Assembly (NCBI GenBank): GCA_030141605.1
Contig: JAQGDQ010000007.1
Coordinates: 1,537,173-1,601,172, forward strand
From: Tubiluchus corallicola
Lineage: Eukaryota > Priapulida > Priapulimorpha > Priapulimorphida > Tubiluchidae
Direction of reading: 5' to 3'
DNA: 64,000 nucleotides
Part shown: positions 31,401 to 44,928 of the stretch, one piece after another
Position numbering within the stretch: position 1 is the stretch's first letter
How the letters are laid out: each line of letters starts with the position of its first letter
Notes under the pieces: model-generated
The model's database searches: none
What the model saw: only the letters and a program-made list of their open reading frames with translations
Told to the model about the DNA's origin: nothing
Made by a program: the position numbers and the translations under genes

Positions 31401-34400
31401 TTATGACTGCTTCTGCTGATGGTGGTTGTGGTGGTGGTGGTGGTGGTAGTGGTGGAGGTGGTGATGGTGGTAGTGGTGATGGTTTTAGTGGTGGTGGTGG
31501 TGATGATAATGATGATGATGATGATGATGATGACGATGATGATGATGATGCCATATAAGCTGTATTGATTTCCAGAACAAATGTATTCACTTTGTTTCAA
31601 ACAATAGAGTATCAAACTATCAATCCGTAGTTTTGTAGTAATTCTTGTATAATTACATATCCTGATCAAGAAAATTTTAATTGTTCATTAACTTCATTAC
31701 ATACCCATCTTAACAATTTGATTAAAATTAGGTATATTATTTATTAGAGCCCTAATTGTATATATTTTGAATGTTTTATAGAATTATATGTTTTAATTAA
31801 ATTGGTTTGTAGCATTGGAGAGGAGAAAAGCGATGTAGTTCATGAACGCATTCGCAATCTCGTTAACGCATTTTCTGAGCGAGCATGGAGAATCAAAGAG
31901 AGAGTAGCACAACCACCAACTCCCACTGAATCAGACAGCGGGAGGTCAACACGTATGTTACTCAAAATTTTTAAGCTGCTAAAATCAATGTAATCAGCCA
32001 TACAATATTCTTTTGACTGCAGTACAACATTGTAAAATAGGATTTTCATTGCAGCTGAAGTTGAAACAAAGAAGCAGCCTCAACGTTTTGACTCTTTCAT
32101 AGAAGATACCCTACACAGACAGGAGGAGCCACTGTATGTGGACATATTAGGGCGAAAGTTAAAACTCCCTGGATTTTTACGGTGCAAAGTTCCTAAGAAA
32201 CTTGCCATAGATCCTCAAGGTAAAGACTTGAATAATAGTATGAATTTATGTTTGTTAATCAAATACCTCAAATATCACATCACATGAAATACTCCGTGAA
32301 ACATTATCAGACTGTACTCGGGATATTGAAGTATCCATTCACTTTTTTGTGAAAATTAATTTTCTTTTGATTTTGTGCCTCTGGCTCTGTGAAAATAGAA
32401 AACCACCTCCTCGTTAAAAGTAATGCTAAGCTTTCCACGCTGTCCTACACTGGTGTATCAAGTGTGCAATCATATTGTATTTTTTCAGAGTGTTTTAGGT
32501 TCTTTAGCTGTTATTATCATCTGGATTTCTAAAATTTGTACTGTTAACAGGTAACATCCAATTTCTAATGTGTGGCCAAATCTTAATAATACAAGATTTT
32601 GATTGTTGAAATTACTAAACTTGGAATTACATAAAGCTTTTTGGGTGGCCCGATGTGTATATACTCAGGTAATGTGTTACGACACTGCTTGTTTCAGGTA
32701 CATGGTATCTAATGTGGTTGTTTCTGCTGACTTGTGCATACACATATAACTGTTGGAGTATGTTTTTACGGGCTTCGTTCCCATACGAGACTGAGAGCAA
32801 CCGGGCATATTGGCTAATCGCAGATTATATTTGTGATTTGCTGTATCTACTTGATATTGTTATCGTCAAATCTCATATCATATTCCTTGATGAAGGCATA
32901 TTTGTGGTAAGTACAGTTTATTAGCTATAGTTCATACAACATATAACACTTTTCTTAAATACCTATATTGATCACATAATCTTTTCATTCATGCTTACTA
33001 GCAACCACAATGGACTTTAGCAATACTAACAAATAAACCGTTTCTCTGGCTTAATAGAATCTGAACAAGTGTTGTTTTAACAAGTGAGGCGCATTAGCAG
33101 ATTTGTTACATTTTAAATTTTGAATTGTTTGCAAGATTAGATGTGTTAGTATGAATGAGAACTGTAGCTGCATCAATAACAGAAATGGAACACTATATTT
33201 TTCAATCATGTCACCACTTTCACAAAATAATTATTTATTTAGGATGATCGAAAGGCAATGGAAAAAAACTATGTGAAGACAACAAATTTCAAGGTATGAT
33301 TTTGTTAGAGATAGATGTTTCGGCAAGTGTAATTATATATCGATTGGCAATTTTGAGGCCATATTTATACCCTTTTAAGTTTTAAATAATTACACATTAG
33401 CGAAATGTCTTTAGTGCATAATTTTAGCAGACTTTATGAGCACTAGGATTCATCATCAATTAAGCTGTATTTTTATGTAGTTTTGTTACTATGTTGTTAT
33501 TGCTATAGCCATGTTTACTCACATTGACTGTACATTGTTTGTTGAATACTCTTGAATAAGTTCAAGTTACCCAATTTCAATATTTTGTACATATTTTAGT
33601 GTGATGTTGCGAGTCTGCTACCTTTGGATATCCTGTATTTGGCTGTGGGAGTGAAACCTATGCTTCGACTACCAAGATTACTTAAGGTTATTTTAGTTTA
33701 AAATACAGTAATTTGGTTATTTTAGTGTACATTTTCACAACTGTACATTTGCATTAGTGAAAAATTTATGTAGAAGAAGTGTAAAATGTGATAACACACG
33801 GATATTTTTTTTCATATCATTTATTGTTTGTTATATTTCCCTTTTCATAGTTACTATCATTCTACTGGTATAGCAGTTTTGACAGAATGTAAGATTACGG
33901 TCTCCAGGATACTTTTAATACAGTTATGTTTCAGGTAGCACAGAAAAAATGTACAGGTTTAGAAAATACATTTAGTTTTGGCTGTAAAAATTACAAGTTT
34001 ATAGCTTTGGTAGTCTTTTATTTATGACCAAAAACTTGTTTGTTAACAATTTAAATTTCTGAACAATGTCAGTTAATCAACAATTGAAAAACAACGTTGA
34101 TGTATAAAATGTGACAGATGCAACAAAACGAAAAAGAAATCAACCAGTTTGCAGCATGGTCTTCACAAAAATAAAGCACTCATAAGAGAAAGTGTATGTG
34201 GGTTGTACAGAGCAGTTTGATGCACGGAACAAAGACAAAAATTATTGAATGTTGTTGGAAGAAATGCTTCCACCAGTTTGCATTCTAAATGGCGGACACA
34301 TGGAGCACTACAAAGATCTTTCTGGCATTTATTTTCTGACTTGTCTGTATTTTTCGAAAAATGTAAGGTGATGACCTAAGATTTTTGGCATTTATACATA

Positions 34401-37400
34401 AGCATCTGTAACATCAATGATGTAATTTGCATGCGATTGCATTATTTTCTTGTAATATCATGATCAAAACTTCAGCACATTTTTATATGCCACCTAATAT
34501 TAGTTGTTTTCCCGTTCATACTATGTAATGCTCAAGCTTCATTTCCTCATTATCTTGAAAAATTTGCCAGTGTTATTTCACGCTAGAAACATTGTAGATT
34601 TTCACTTTATAAACTACATGCTCTTTTTGCACTTTTCTGCTGTTTCTTCCGGTATATCACCTAAAGAAATTTTACTGTTTTCCATTGTGCTATCTAAGTA
34701 AATTTTACTATTTTATTTTATTGTATAACCTTAGATACAGACATTTTGGGAATTCTACACAAGATTTGATGCAGTGGCAAAAGCTCCACATGCCATACGA
34801 GTTTTCAAAACCTTCACTTACATGCTATTTATGATTCATATACAAACCTGTGCATTCTATGCTTTCTCTGAATATGAAAGAAACCAGGGAATTGTATCTG
34901 ACTGGATACACAAAAATGAAGGCAACGCGTAAGTTTACCATCTTGCCAACTTCTTAAAAAGAAGCACAGTAAAAAGCTGGAAAATAATGTCAAATGGCCA
35001 CCGCTGATTATTTAATGATATTAGCATAATTAACTAGGTTTTGAGATCAGCATATAAAATACAAATTTTTTGCCTTCAATAATTAAATTAATTAAATTAT
35101 GAAAAGTTTTAAATTGGTAATGCAAGTCGTCTTATGACAATACAGAAAAATGTCTATATGCTGAGCAATGATTGTTCAGTCTGCTTTTATAATAATAATA
35201 CTACAAATGTGCTGCTACCTATATGTTTGTGGAATGTTGATTCTTATTATGTAGCTCAGTATTCTGTTTTTTCTTTGCCTTGTAACTTATGTTACTGGAT
35301 TACAGGTATATACGATGCTTCTACTTTGCAACTAAAACAGCAACATCTATAGGAAATAATCCAAAACCAGAACAGTTAAATGAGTTCTTGTACATGACAG
35401 TGTCTTGGTTACTAGGAGTTTTCGTCTTTGCTTTACTTATTGGTCAGGTACATTTCTACATACATTTTGGCTTGCAAATTATTCACTGTCAGTGAACTAT
35501 TTCAATGTTGCGCTGAAACAAATCTCCAATCATTTATTTAACATGAAATCTTGGAATAAGCTTCTAGCATAATTTTGGGACTGCAACAAAATTAAACTAT
35601 AATTAAAATACTCCTTACCTGTACAATTGAATGCATACTTGAACATTTCTGTATGTATTCAATTGTATATGCAAAGGTTATTTTTATTTTGATATAATTC
35701 TTTTGAAGCATCATGTTAAATAAATATTGAAATGTTTTGCAGTTCTGCCTGCTTTCATTGGAGATTTAAATTAATTCGTTATTTTACTGTTATACTATAA
35801 CTGTTGTTCATTACATACCCTAAACAACGAACATTCACATTTCCAAGAATAGTGAATAGCTATAGCTGTTAATATTTTGGTTTCGTATTTTGCTTTTCAG
35901 TATTTGTGTAAGCGCATTTTGCACTTTTAGGTTAGGGATATTTTCCAAGCTGCAAGAATGACAAAGACTGAATATCGAAAGACTATGGATATAACCATAA
36001 ACTATATGCAGAATCTGAAAGTTCCTTCAGACCTTCAGGATCGAGTCAGACTGTGGTTTAACTATAACTGGGAACAGCAGAAAACATTGAGTGTGTTTTT
36101 ATTTTTTAACATAATTTTTCGCATTTCTGAAAGAAACTTTTCTCTAACAAAACTTAAAAAGTTTGTAACTCTGAATCTCTGGTTTTTACATCTGATATTT
36201 TCTGGTGTTTTGCCGGTTTTTTTCTGCTACATTGTGCTGCATTTATTTTATATTTAATTGCTGTATGTCTAATAATAATTGTAAGAAAAATTTTCGTTTT
36301 TGCAAGATATATGCATGTAACATTTACAGTATCAGTTCAAGTAACAAATTGAACAAGTCCCATATCTACATAAATGCAGAGATAGAAGAGAGATTAAAAT
36401 GACTATAACATTGAGAAATTATCACCAATGTACATTTTGAACATTAAAATTATATTCTCTCCGCTTGAATATTTCTGGTTTGTGCCTGTGGTAGTGATTC
36501 TGTTATGGTTCTGCCTTTTACGCAGTCTAGTGATTGCCTTCTTTTCTAGACGAGAATGCAGCCCTTCAAATTCTGCCATTGAAGATGAGAACAGATATGG
36601 CTATAAATGTTCATTTTCAAACACTGAGCAAAGTTCAACTGTTTCAGGTAATTTTAGGTGTTTGTTCTTTATGATTATTTAACAGCACGATGATTATCAC
36701 TGCTGTATTTATATTTTTACAACTTTTCAGTCGTGCAATTTTTTATGTGTTTGTTATCTTTTTCAAGTCATATGTTACTTTACATAAAATTTAATTGTGA
36801 GCATTTGTAAACAAATTATTCTAATGTTTGCAATACTTCACTTGTTTACTTCAATAATTTATTTAAAACAGAACGTTTTGATTTAATCACTAAATATTTT
36901 CAGTTGACAGATCTGTATTTAAAATTAAATTCGCATTAAAAATTTTTGCAAATTAAGTATAAGATATAAACCATAATTTTTTTAAAAAAATTGTACCATC
37001 AATTGCTATCTGGAAATCACTAAAAAAATTTTGGAGCATTTACAAACAATGATGGGTGTTGTTTTACAATAATACTATTTTATGATTAATTTATAAACTT
37101 ACATTTATTCACTTAACAATATAATGTTTGTTACTGCATTCTCATTTTCTGTAGTTTCTTATTAAATTTCCAGGACTGTGAAAAAGGGCTGCTTCGAGTG
37201 CTAGTGTTACGATTGCGCCCCGTGTTATATCTGCCTGGTGATTTGGTCTGCAGAAAGGTACTGTTTATTTTTTATATAAATCTAAATCAGCATTATTTTG
37301 TAGAATTTAACACTGAACAATATCATTATATAAATATTAAGCAAACCTTTCTTGAGCTGACTTGTTAGAAACAAACATTTTTATTCATGCACATCTTGAC

Positions 37401-40400
37401 ACTGACAAAAATACAATCCTGCTAGTTCCTTTTTTGGCTGTTTTGATGAAATAATTCTGAAATTATTACATGGTCCGTAAATAGTATTTTATTTAGCAAA
37501 AACATGCAAAGGTTTCACTTGTGTCTTTAGGGAGATGTAGGGCACGAAATGTACATTGTAAACAATGGCCAGGTTCAAGTTATGGGAGGAGAGAAAAATG
37601 ACATTGTTCTGGCTACTTTGCATTCTGGAAGTGTCTTTGGAGAAATCAGGTAATGCTTATGCTTCTAATGTTAAAAAGACATTGCTGAAGTAAAAAAAAG
37701 GCGTTTATAGAACATAAAATATTTTTTAAAATTCATGTTACAATTTATAGTTGTTATTGAGTGTTTTCGTGCTTTTTGTACTTCATCTTAAAAGTTGTAT
37801 GTGTTTTTAAGTTGCAAAATTGAATTGTTATAATGGCTGTGTTGTGTTCTCGTGTGATGGATGCTCAGTCTTTTAGGCACATATTTCTGAAACTTTAACT
37901 GAGCATAACTGTGATAAAGCACAATATTGCTCGATAATTGTTATTTATTTATTTGAACCATCTCTTTTGACCTTCTCTACCTTCTCAAATGGAGCAAAAA
38001 AATAAAAACAGACCATAATAAATACACAAATGTATATGCCCATTTACACCTCTAAAATATATTAGTGTGGTGTGGCAAAATTAAAGCCAGAAATTAAAGC
38101 CTTTTAGATATTGACTGATCACAGATCACAGTTGGCAGAATTACATTACTAAGCCATGCCTCCCCGGTTTTTGTCTCACAATCGCTGGCTGACAGCCACT
38201 GCCTTAGCCACCTTAGAGAATAACTATAAATATAGGGGAAAACAGGAAACATTGTAACGATTTGTCTCTTGTTCCAGAAAATGTATCTCTGTTATACTTA
38301 ACTGACTACAAGAAACGAGTTTTAATTATTTTGCTCAAGGATATATGCATGGTGTCAAGCTTTTATGAGAAAGATTAGGCGTTGTTACCTTAAGACCAGA
38401 ATGCTGATCTCCAACAGAAAAAATCTGCTGCTAAACGAACTTGTTGTAAACGTAAAATTATAGATATCCTTACTTGCATTTGCACTTAAATTATTTTTGA
38501 GTGTCTTGAGATCAAAGTTCAGCATGAAAATGAAAACTCTATTATACAACCTGAATCTGTAGGGTGAAATTTTTCTTAGTGATAAAGCAAATCTGGATCT
38601 TAGCTACTGAAAATGATTTTTCAGTTATACAAAAATACAGTGTTCCTTCACTACTTCGCGGTTCCTTTATCGCAGTCTCGCTGTTCCACGGGTTTTCAAA
38701 AAGTATTAATGTAAAATATTTATTGCGATACTTTCGCTGCTTCACGGGTTTTTGCGGTACTCCGTCTAAAGTATTTTACGTATGCATAGTACGTATTGTA
38801 CAGTAATGTATAGATTTGATGAATTTTGCTTAAAAAATCACAAAATGTATAAAAATATATTAAAAATATTAATTCTTACATTAAAAGAATATTATAGATC
38901 ATAAAAAATTACCATTTGCAGTAAATAGTGTATTTATTCGGCGAATGAATATACACCAAAAACGAAATGTAGTACCTGCGCCTGCTTGAGAATCTACTTG
39001 CCGACGTGAGATTGTACACAACACACAATTGGTTGATTATAGTATAAGTATAAAATAAGTATAGCGTCCCTCCCTACTTCGCGGAAATTCACTTATCGCG
39101 GGTGGGCCTGGAACTGAACACCTGCGATAAGTGAGGGAACACTGTATGAGTAAAACAACACATGCATTGCCAGTTTAAAACACTTATGTAAGCACTAACA
39201 TTTGATTTTAAACAACCTAAGCTGCCCAGGCTAAACTTTGTGAATGTAATAGTTAAAAGGGCCTACTAACTTAAAGTTTAATAAATACTGTTTTATTTTG
39301 TTCCTCCTGCTGAACACGTATAGTGCTGAAGTAGGCATACTATATTTTTGCATTGTAGAACAACATCAGATTTCAAATTTAAAAAATAGAAAGCTAACTA
39401 CTTTGGCAAAGACTTCGTGGTTTTTAAAGGGTTCTGTGTTCCGTGAGGTCTTATGCATGTTCCGTCGGCATGAACATTTGTCTGTCCTTTTTGCCTAAGT
39501 AAAAATAATCTAACCATGTATAAACACACACTTTTGCAGTATATTTGGCATGTTTAGTATAATCTGCATGCCCGAAAATGTGAGTAAACATCTGGGGCTG
39601 TGGAGTGGTTCGCCTGCCATTGTGAGTTGGACTTTCACTGGTTGATTGACATTTTGCAATCCCTCTATTATGGATCGCTTACAATATGTCCTGAACATAA
39701 AAACTGTTAAAAAACTGTCATGAGTATATTTCTAAAGTAATAAAGTTTAATCACTTATACACATTATTTATAGTCTGTTGTCGTTGGCTGGAGGAAATCG
39801 AAGAACTGCAGATGTTAAATCTCGTGGCTTTTCTAATCTATTTGTGCTAAGCAAAGCTGATCTGCAAGACACAATAAAGGATTATCCCGATGCACAAGAA
39901 GCCCTTAAGCGAAAAGCCAAGTATGTGACAAATAATTTCCTATAAGTCCCTTACTTACGGAACAGAATATCAAGCTTCACTGTATGCTGTATGTGACTTA
40001 TTAACATTACTTATTACGAAATATTTTTATTGGTAAGTTAATCATTCATTTAAATGTTGAAAATTTTCAATTATATTTCAGTGATTGTATGTTGTAGGAA
40101 AATTATTGCTCAAAATGCCAAACGGGAAAGAAAGCCCAGCATCAAGGAGGAAGACGTGAAGCTAAAGCCATCAACTAGGCTTAGTTCCCACACTCCAAAA
40201 CTTGTGACAGCTGTCATCGAGGTTGGATAATTTTCCAAATGTTTTTTATAGTATTTGGACTTATTATTATTAAAAATGCACTATTTTTGACAATTCGAAT
40301 ATGTGAACGTAATCAAATTTTAGTGTTTAACGCTTGTAGGCTCTGGATAAGAACCCATCAACACATGATAATGAAACAACACAGATTCTGACTGGCAGGA

Positions 40401-43400
40401 AGAGCAGATTGCAAGTGCAGAGTTCTATGGAGATGAGATCAACACCCGAAGAAGTGCTCGTGGTAGAAACTACTCAAGATGGTTAGTTAAGAATTTGTTT
40501 TGCTAACGACCCTCAGGCATACGTGTTATTATTGGCTAAATGACGTATAACAGAAATAAATGATCTGTTTGTTTTTTCAAAATTATTGTGCACTGATGAT
40601 TTATCAGTCATTGAAGTATGTACTATTAACTAATTGTCAATTTACTATTATGGAATAACATACATGTTCATTCTTAAGTGAACCTAAAAAGTCATTCTTC
40701 GTTAACTTGAAAAGTTAATATTTGCCTTGTTATTGCTTGTACAGTCAAACATTTACAAAAGACTTTCAAATGAAATGAGTATAATGAATAATGAATGTAA
40801 TGAATATGCATTAACTGTAGTTATGCATGTTTGTGAGTATTTCATCTATTATGTAAAAATTCTAACCTGCTTTTATAAGTGTGTCTTGCTAAAAAGCAGA
40901 GTGGTAATTTAAAACTGATATTTCACACCTCTCTTGTGTAAGTGTTATAAAGTTAATTAGAAATGATGTACAGATTGACAAAGTTCTACTAAATACAACA
41001 GTATGGGTGCCAATTTATTTATCAAGGGGATATTAATTCATAAAATATATTCTGTGAGTTTATCAATTATAGTGTTTGGTAGTTATTTATGTTGCTATTT
41101 ATGACTCAACCGTTTCAGGCCCAAAAGAAGAGACCCAAATTTCTTTAAAGAATTCTCTGAGCCCTACAACGACTGAACGGCGCAGTCGACTCTTGAAGAT
41201 GCACTCAATTCACGAAAACAGTAAGTATGATTTTATGTCATTGTTGAGTGTTTGTTTATCTTTTAATTTGTTTGTCACTTACTGCCCCACATTACTGTGA
41301 TTTCAAATTTATTTTTATCAATCTGGCTTGAAAATATTAGTATTGTAAATATCAATTTTGATAAAGTTGTTATGCTGCAATGTTGTAACTCTTTCAGCTT
41401 GAGTCCAAGTCGAGTCCCAAGTCTTTGGGGATCAAGTCCGAGTTAAGTCTCAGCTCATTCTGGCCCAAGTCTCGAGTCATTAAACCCAAGTCTGAATTGA
41501 GTTTTAAGTCATTATGTCTATGTCTAAGTCGAGTCTTAAGTCATGTTCACTTCAAATCAAGTTTCAAGTCAAAGTAATTTAGGATTTAATCGATTCCCAT
41601 GTTCTTGTTTAATAGTAATTGACTGTTGTTGTTAATTTTGGCATTATTTTCCTTATTACTGCACTACATTTATTACTACAAACATTGGCTAATGTTGATG
41701 TTTTGCTATACATCAAACTATCCGTGCAAGATAAATTATTTTACAAATGATTTTACACTTAAGTTTGCAATGGTGTTGTACCGAGTATCTGTATGACATA
41801 AAAGTAACTTTACAATCAGTAGTACTAATTACATTCTACAAGAAGTTATTCTAGTTACTTATTACATTTACTCTTATTACATTATCTGACAATCCTGTGT
41901 GTTCTTACTAACAAGCCACTTTGTCTGAAGACCCATTCAATTAATAGTCGCACTAATAGCTGAGCAACTAAATACTTTATTAGCCAGTTTAGAAAAGCTG
42001 CTGTTAAAAAAGCTGTCTATGATGTATTTTGAGTTTTTCTCATGCAACATCAAGGGTATGTTTAATGTTGTTAATTATTAAAGTTTTTAACTGAGTGCAG
42101 AGCAGATGCAAACACTGCTGCTGAACCTAGAGACTTTAAGAATTGACACTTTAGGCATAATGCAAATATGGCTTTAGACAATGAACACTGGTCTAACGTG
42201 GGATTGAAATGCTTTCACAAGTAATAACAATTTAACTATTTAGTTATAACGTGCATCATTATTGTTTGTTTTACTGTTCGTGTAGTCTGAGCCACTAATC
42301 AAGTCAGTACTTTATTGTTTTGAGTCCAAGTCAAATAGCGAGTCATTTATTATAAGTGTCAGTCAAATCTGGAATCAGTGCCATGCAAGTTGAAGTCGAG
42401 TCTGACTCTGAGATGCTGAGCAATTTTCTCAACAAAGGCAATTTATTGATATTTTTTCAGTGTGCTAGACTTTTATGCTTACTTTGTTGCAAAGTATAGA
42501 TAGAAAGATTTTACAAAATAAAGAGATAATTTTATGCACATTATTTTAACTAATATTAGTTATTATTGTTCTGTCAGATAAAAAAGTGGATGACGAGCAA
42601 AGATCGGACTCTGCTTTAGGTAATACCATGTCGTCATCATTGGATACAGTTGACAAAAATAAAGAAACCAAAGAGGTTCCTAAAGGTGTGTAATTTGTGT
42701 ACTTGTGTTTCTATAAAAATGTTGTTTTGTTACACCAGAAAGTCCTATTAACAATACTGTATATATTGTACTATATATTGGTTACCCACATGCAGCTGTT
42801 ATTTTCAATGGCATCAGATTATTTTGGTAAATCACAGGCCTAAGACATGCTTAACCAAAAATAAAATTTATAGCGGCCTTAGTTAAGCTTCAGCAACAAA
42901 CTAGTTAGTTAAGACTTAGTGGTGTTATTGATTCAAAAAAGTATGAGATGTAGAAAATTTGTGCTTCAAATGAAGATTTTGCATTAAATATTTTTTTAAG
43001 CAGTTTACATCATCTGTTTGTTGACATTATTATGTGTTAAAAAGTTTTTATAAATTATTTGTTTTTGTAGATAACAAAGCTGCTAGTAGTCTAGAATCAG
43101 GCATCTCTTTAGAGGACACAACTTCTAAGATAGAGAAGAAGAAAAAGGTTAGCAAAAACCAGGTTGCTCCTCAAGAAGGCCCACTGAATGTGTGGAATGA
43201 AAGTAAATTTGACCGCACACGTCCAGTGTCTATTGTGCAACCCATGGTGAATGGCATGCCACTTCAACAACAGCAGTCAGCAAAAGAAACATCTTCTTCA
43301 TATAAAGAGAGTGATGACACATCGAGAAATGTGGACACTGCTGCTTTACCTGGCCAAACAGATGCCGGTGTAAATGCAACTGCTAACACAGAATCAGTTG

Positions 43401-43678
43401 CTGCTTCTGGGAATCTTATAAATGAAAGTATTGATTTTGATGTACAACCTCATGAATTAGCAACATTGAGAAGGGCTTCGATAACTCCTAGTCTAATGTC
43501 TGCATCACTTGACTTGGAAGATAACATGCAGCATGACGCCCGTACTTTGGATGCAGAGGTTACTGTGCACCAAGAAAGCAGTGCAGTAAGCAGTAGCAGT
43601 GCTGGAGTAGATAATTTAGCTTATGTACCAGAAAGTGATTCACCAAATGCTGTTAAACACAAGCCACCAAAATCGTAA
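28405..43678 (+). CDS. cyclic-nucleotide-gated cation channel, beta-type subunit
   Basis: Twenty coding exons in unbroken phase: 28405-28517, 28873-29060, 30536-30740, 31813-31952, 32055-32219, 32698-32906, 33243-33293, 33600-33686, 34735-34928, 35306-35447, 35931-36090, 36550-36647, 37174-37257, 37531-37649, 39774-39920, 40098-40221, 40340-40481, 41119-41220, 42578-42685, 43071-43678. Total 3186 bases, 1061 residues. Order: Ser/Arg-rich N terminus; a helix like the CNGB1 calmodulin-binding site (182-200); six membrane segments (about 273-498); pore; C-linker with [15 protein letters not shown]; cyclic-nucleotide-binding domain with FGEIS (648-652) and NRRTA (660-664), supplying the Arg and Thr that hold the cyclic phosphate; long acidic, Ser-rich tail. 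The filter reads TSIGN, lacking the Glu of alpha subunits, so this is a CNGB/TAX-2-type modulatory subunit of a sensory channel. The partner alpha subunit is not in the window. Confidence 0.95.
31419..31550. repeat. compound (GGT)n-(GAT)n triplet repeat
   Basis: About 80 bases of GGT-type units pass into about 50 bases of GAT units, in channel intron 3. Open frames across it on the minus strand (poly Pro, Thr, Ser, Ile) are artefacts. Confidence 0.95.
38050..38220. repeat. possible decayed SINE in CNG channel intron
   Basis: A GC-richer patch with CACAATCGCTGGCTGACAG and CTGCCTTAGCCACC, wording like the D-arm side of tRNA-derived SINEs read on the minus strand. No clear A/B box pair is found. 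Confidence 0.2.
38638..39144. mobile_element. pogo/Tigger-like MITE with TA target duplication
   Basis: A 507-base unit in channel intron 14. The left end begins CAGTGTTCCTTCACT. The right end read in reverse is CAGTGTTCCCTCACT. Each end is flanked by TA (38636-38637 and 39145-39146). Subterminal CTACTTCGCGG and TTATCGCGGG/CTGCGATAAG words repeat at both ends. CAGTGTTCCCTC-type termini with TA duplication are typical of the pogo/Tigger branch of Tc1/mariner. There is no transposase frame, so it is non-autonomous. Confidence 0.82.
41399..42412. repeat. segment edged by degenerate AAGTC/GAGTC pentamer arrays
   Basis: The left array (41399-41570) and right array (about 42300-42412) are built of the same AAGTC, GAGTC and related pentamers. 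They are separated by about 730 bases of unrelated AT-rich DNA, all within channel intron 18. The shared edges suggest one element, but no target duplication was recognised. Confidence 0.6.
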
Positions 43679-44928
43679 TTCACTTTTCTATGGGATTTGT
43701 AAGGTGTGACATCCACTATTAATATTAAGATAACGTAATTTTTTTTATTTGCAACAAAAATAAGTAATTATGAGGTGACTTAATATTGTACAATTAAGTC
43801 TTTTCTGTCCACAAAGTTAGTGTATAAAATTAAGTATGATGTTCGTCACATTTATTTTCAGGCACTTTTCAAGTTTTAAATCTGCAAATCATGTCTTTTT
43901 GCTTTTACCTCGTTTTGAATTAAAGCATGACAAACTAATACACTCATGTTTTTCTACTTTTTTTGGAATTCCGTGATCACTCCTTAATCCTATATTCCAA
44001 TATGCAACTAATACGTGAAATTTAAAAAAGTTTACCATTGAACCATGTGTGCTCATGCATAACCTGACACCCATGAAACAACATTGTTATACATTAAAAC
44101 CGAGCATTTTGGTAAACAACTTTTGAATAATTTATTAAATAAGGGATTACTCGTACGCAAGCACAAGATCTAAATACATTCACACATCTAACACAAGGTA
44201 AACCACAGGTAAAATCACAAAGTAGAACAGAAGAGGACAGGATTAAATCGAGCTGGCAATAGTGACACATCTTATACAATATACACAGTGGCATACAAAC
44301 TGGGTACCAAAATAATTATTTTACAAGGTATATTTAAAATTAGCTTAGGAAGCTTACAAAAGATAAAATAACATTACAAAATTGTATTGTTTTGGTGACA
44401 ATAATATAGTACATGTATAAACTATAAACAGTCTGCAATAGTAGGAAAACAAAAACAGAAACTTTCAAGGGATACTTGACTTGAGGACATTACACCTTAG
44501 CAAGGCTATACATAAATTGTCTGCAAAAAATTAATTTTTATACAGCAACAACCAGACAGCTCAAAAGTTTTCAATTCTTTAAACTGTGTTCATTTATCTT
44601 TGATCACAAAAATACTTTGGACTGTAAATGAATTACTCTCTGTTCAAGTGCTTTTTGCATAAGTAACAGTTTTCACTTTTATGACACTTTAATTACGTTA
44701 AAAAATTTAAATTCATTCTGCTTATGCTATCTGAATCAATTTGTGATGTTTAACATTTAAACATGTTAGCTAGTGATACTTTGGTTTATCAATGTGCTAT
44801 GAAACAAATGCAAATGAACTGCCAGTTTTCATTTAATGAAATAAGCTTCTGATGTTTGTTTTTGAAAAGTTTTGACATTTACCATGCAATTTTTACAATC
44901 ATGTTCATAACAAACAAACATAATGACA
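43679..44928. other. convergent 3' region between CNG channel and LRR genes
   Basis: The 3' UTRs of two genes meet here. Candidate signals are ATTAAA at 43920 (plus) and ATTAAA on the minus strand at 44832-44837, about 90 bases past the LRR stop. Nothing else is seen. Confidence 0.45.

Noticed and set aside
31361-31669. Poly Thr, Ser and Pro open frames on the minus strand
   Set aside because: Produced by the GGT/GAT triplet repeat inside a channel intron.
36428-36682. 84-codon frame with a hydrophobic start
   Set aside because: The true exon 12 of the channel gene (36550-36647) is read in another frame and continues the C-linker; this frame is a shadow.
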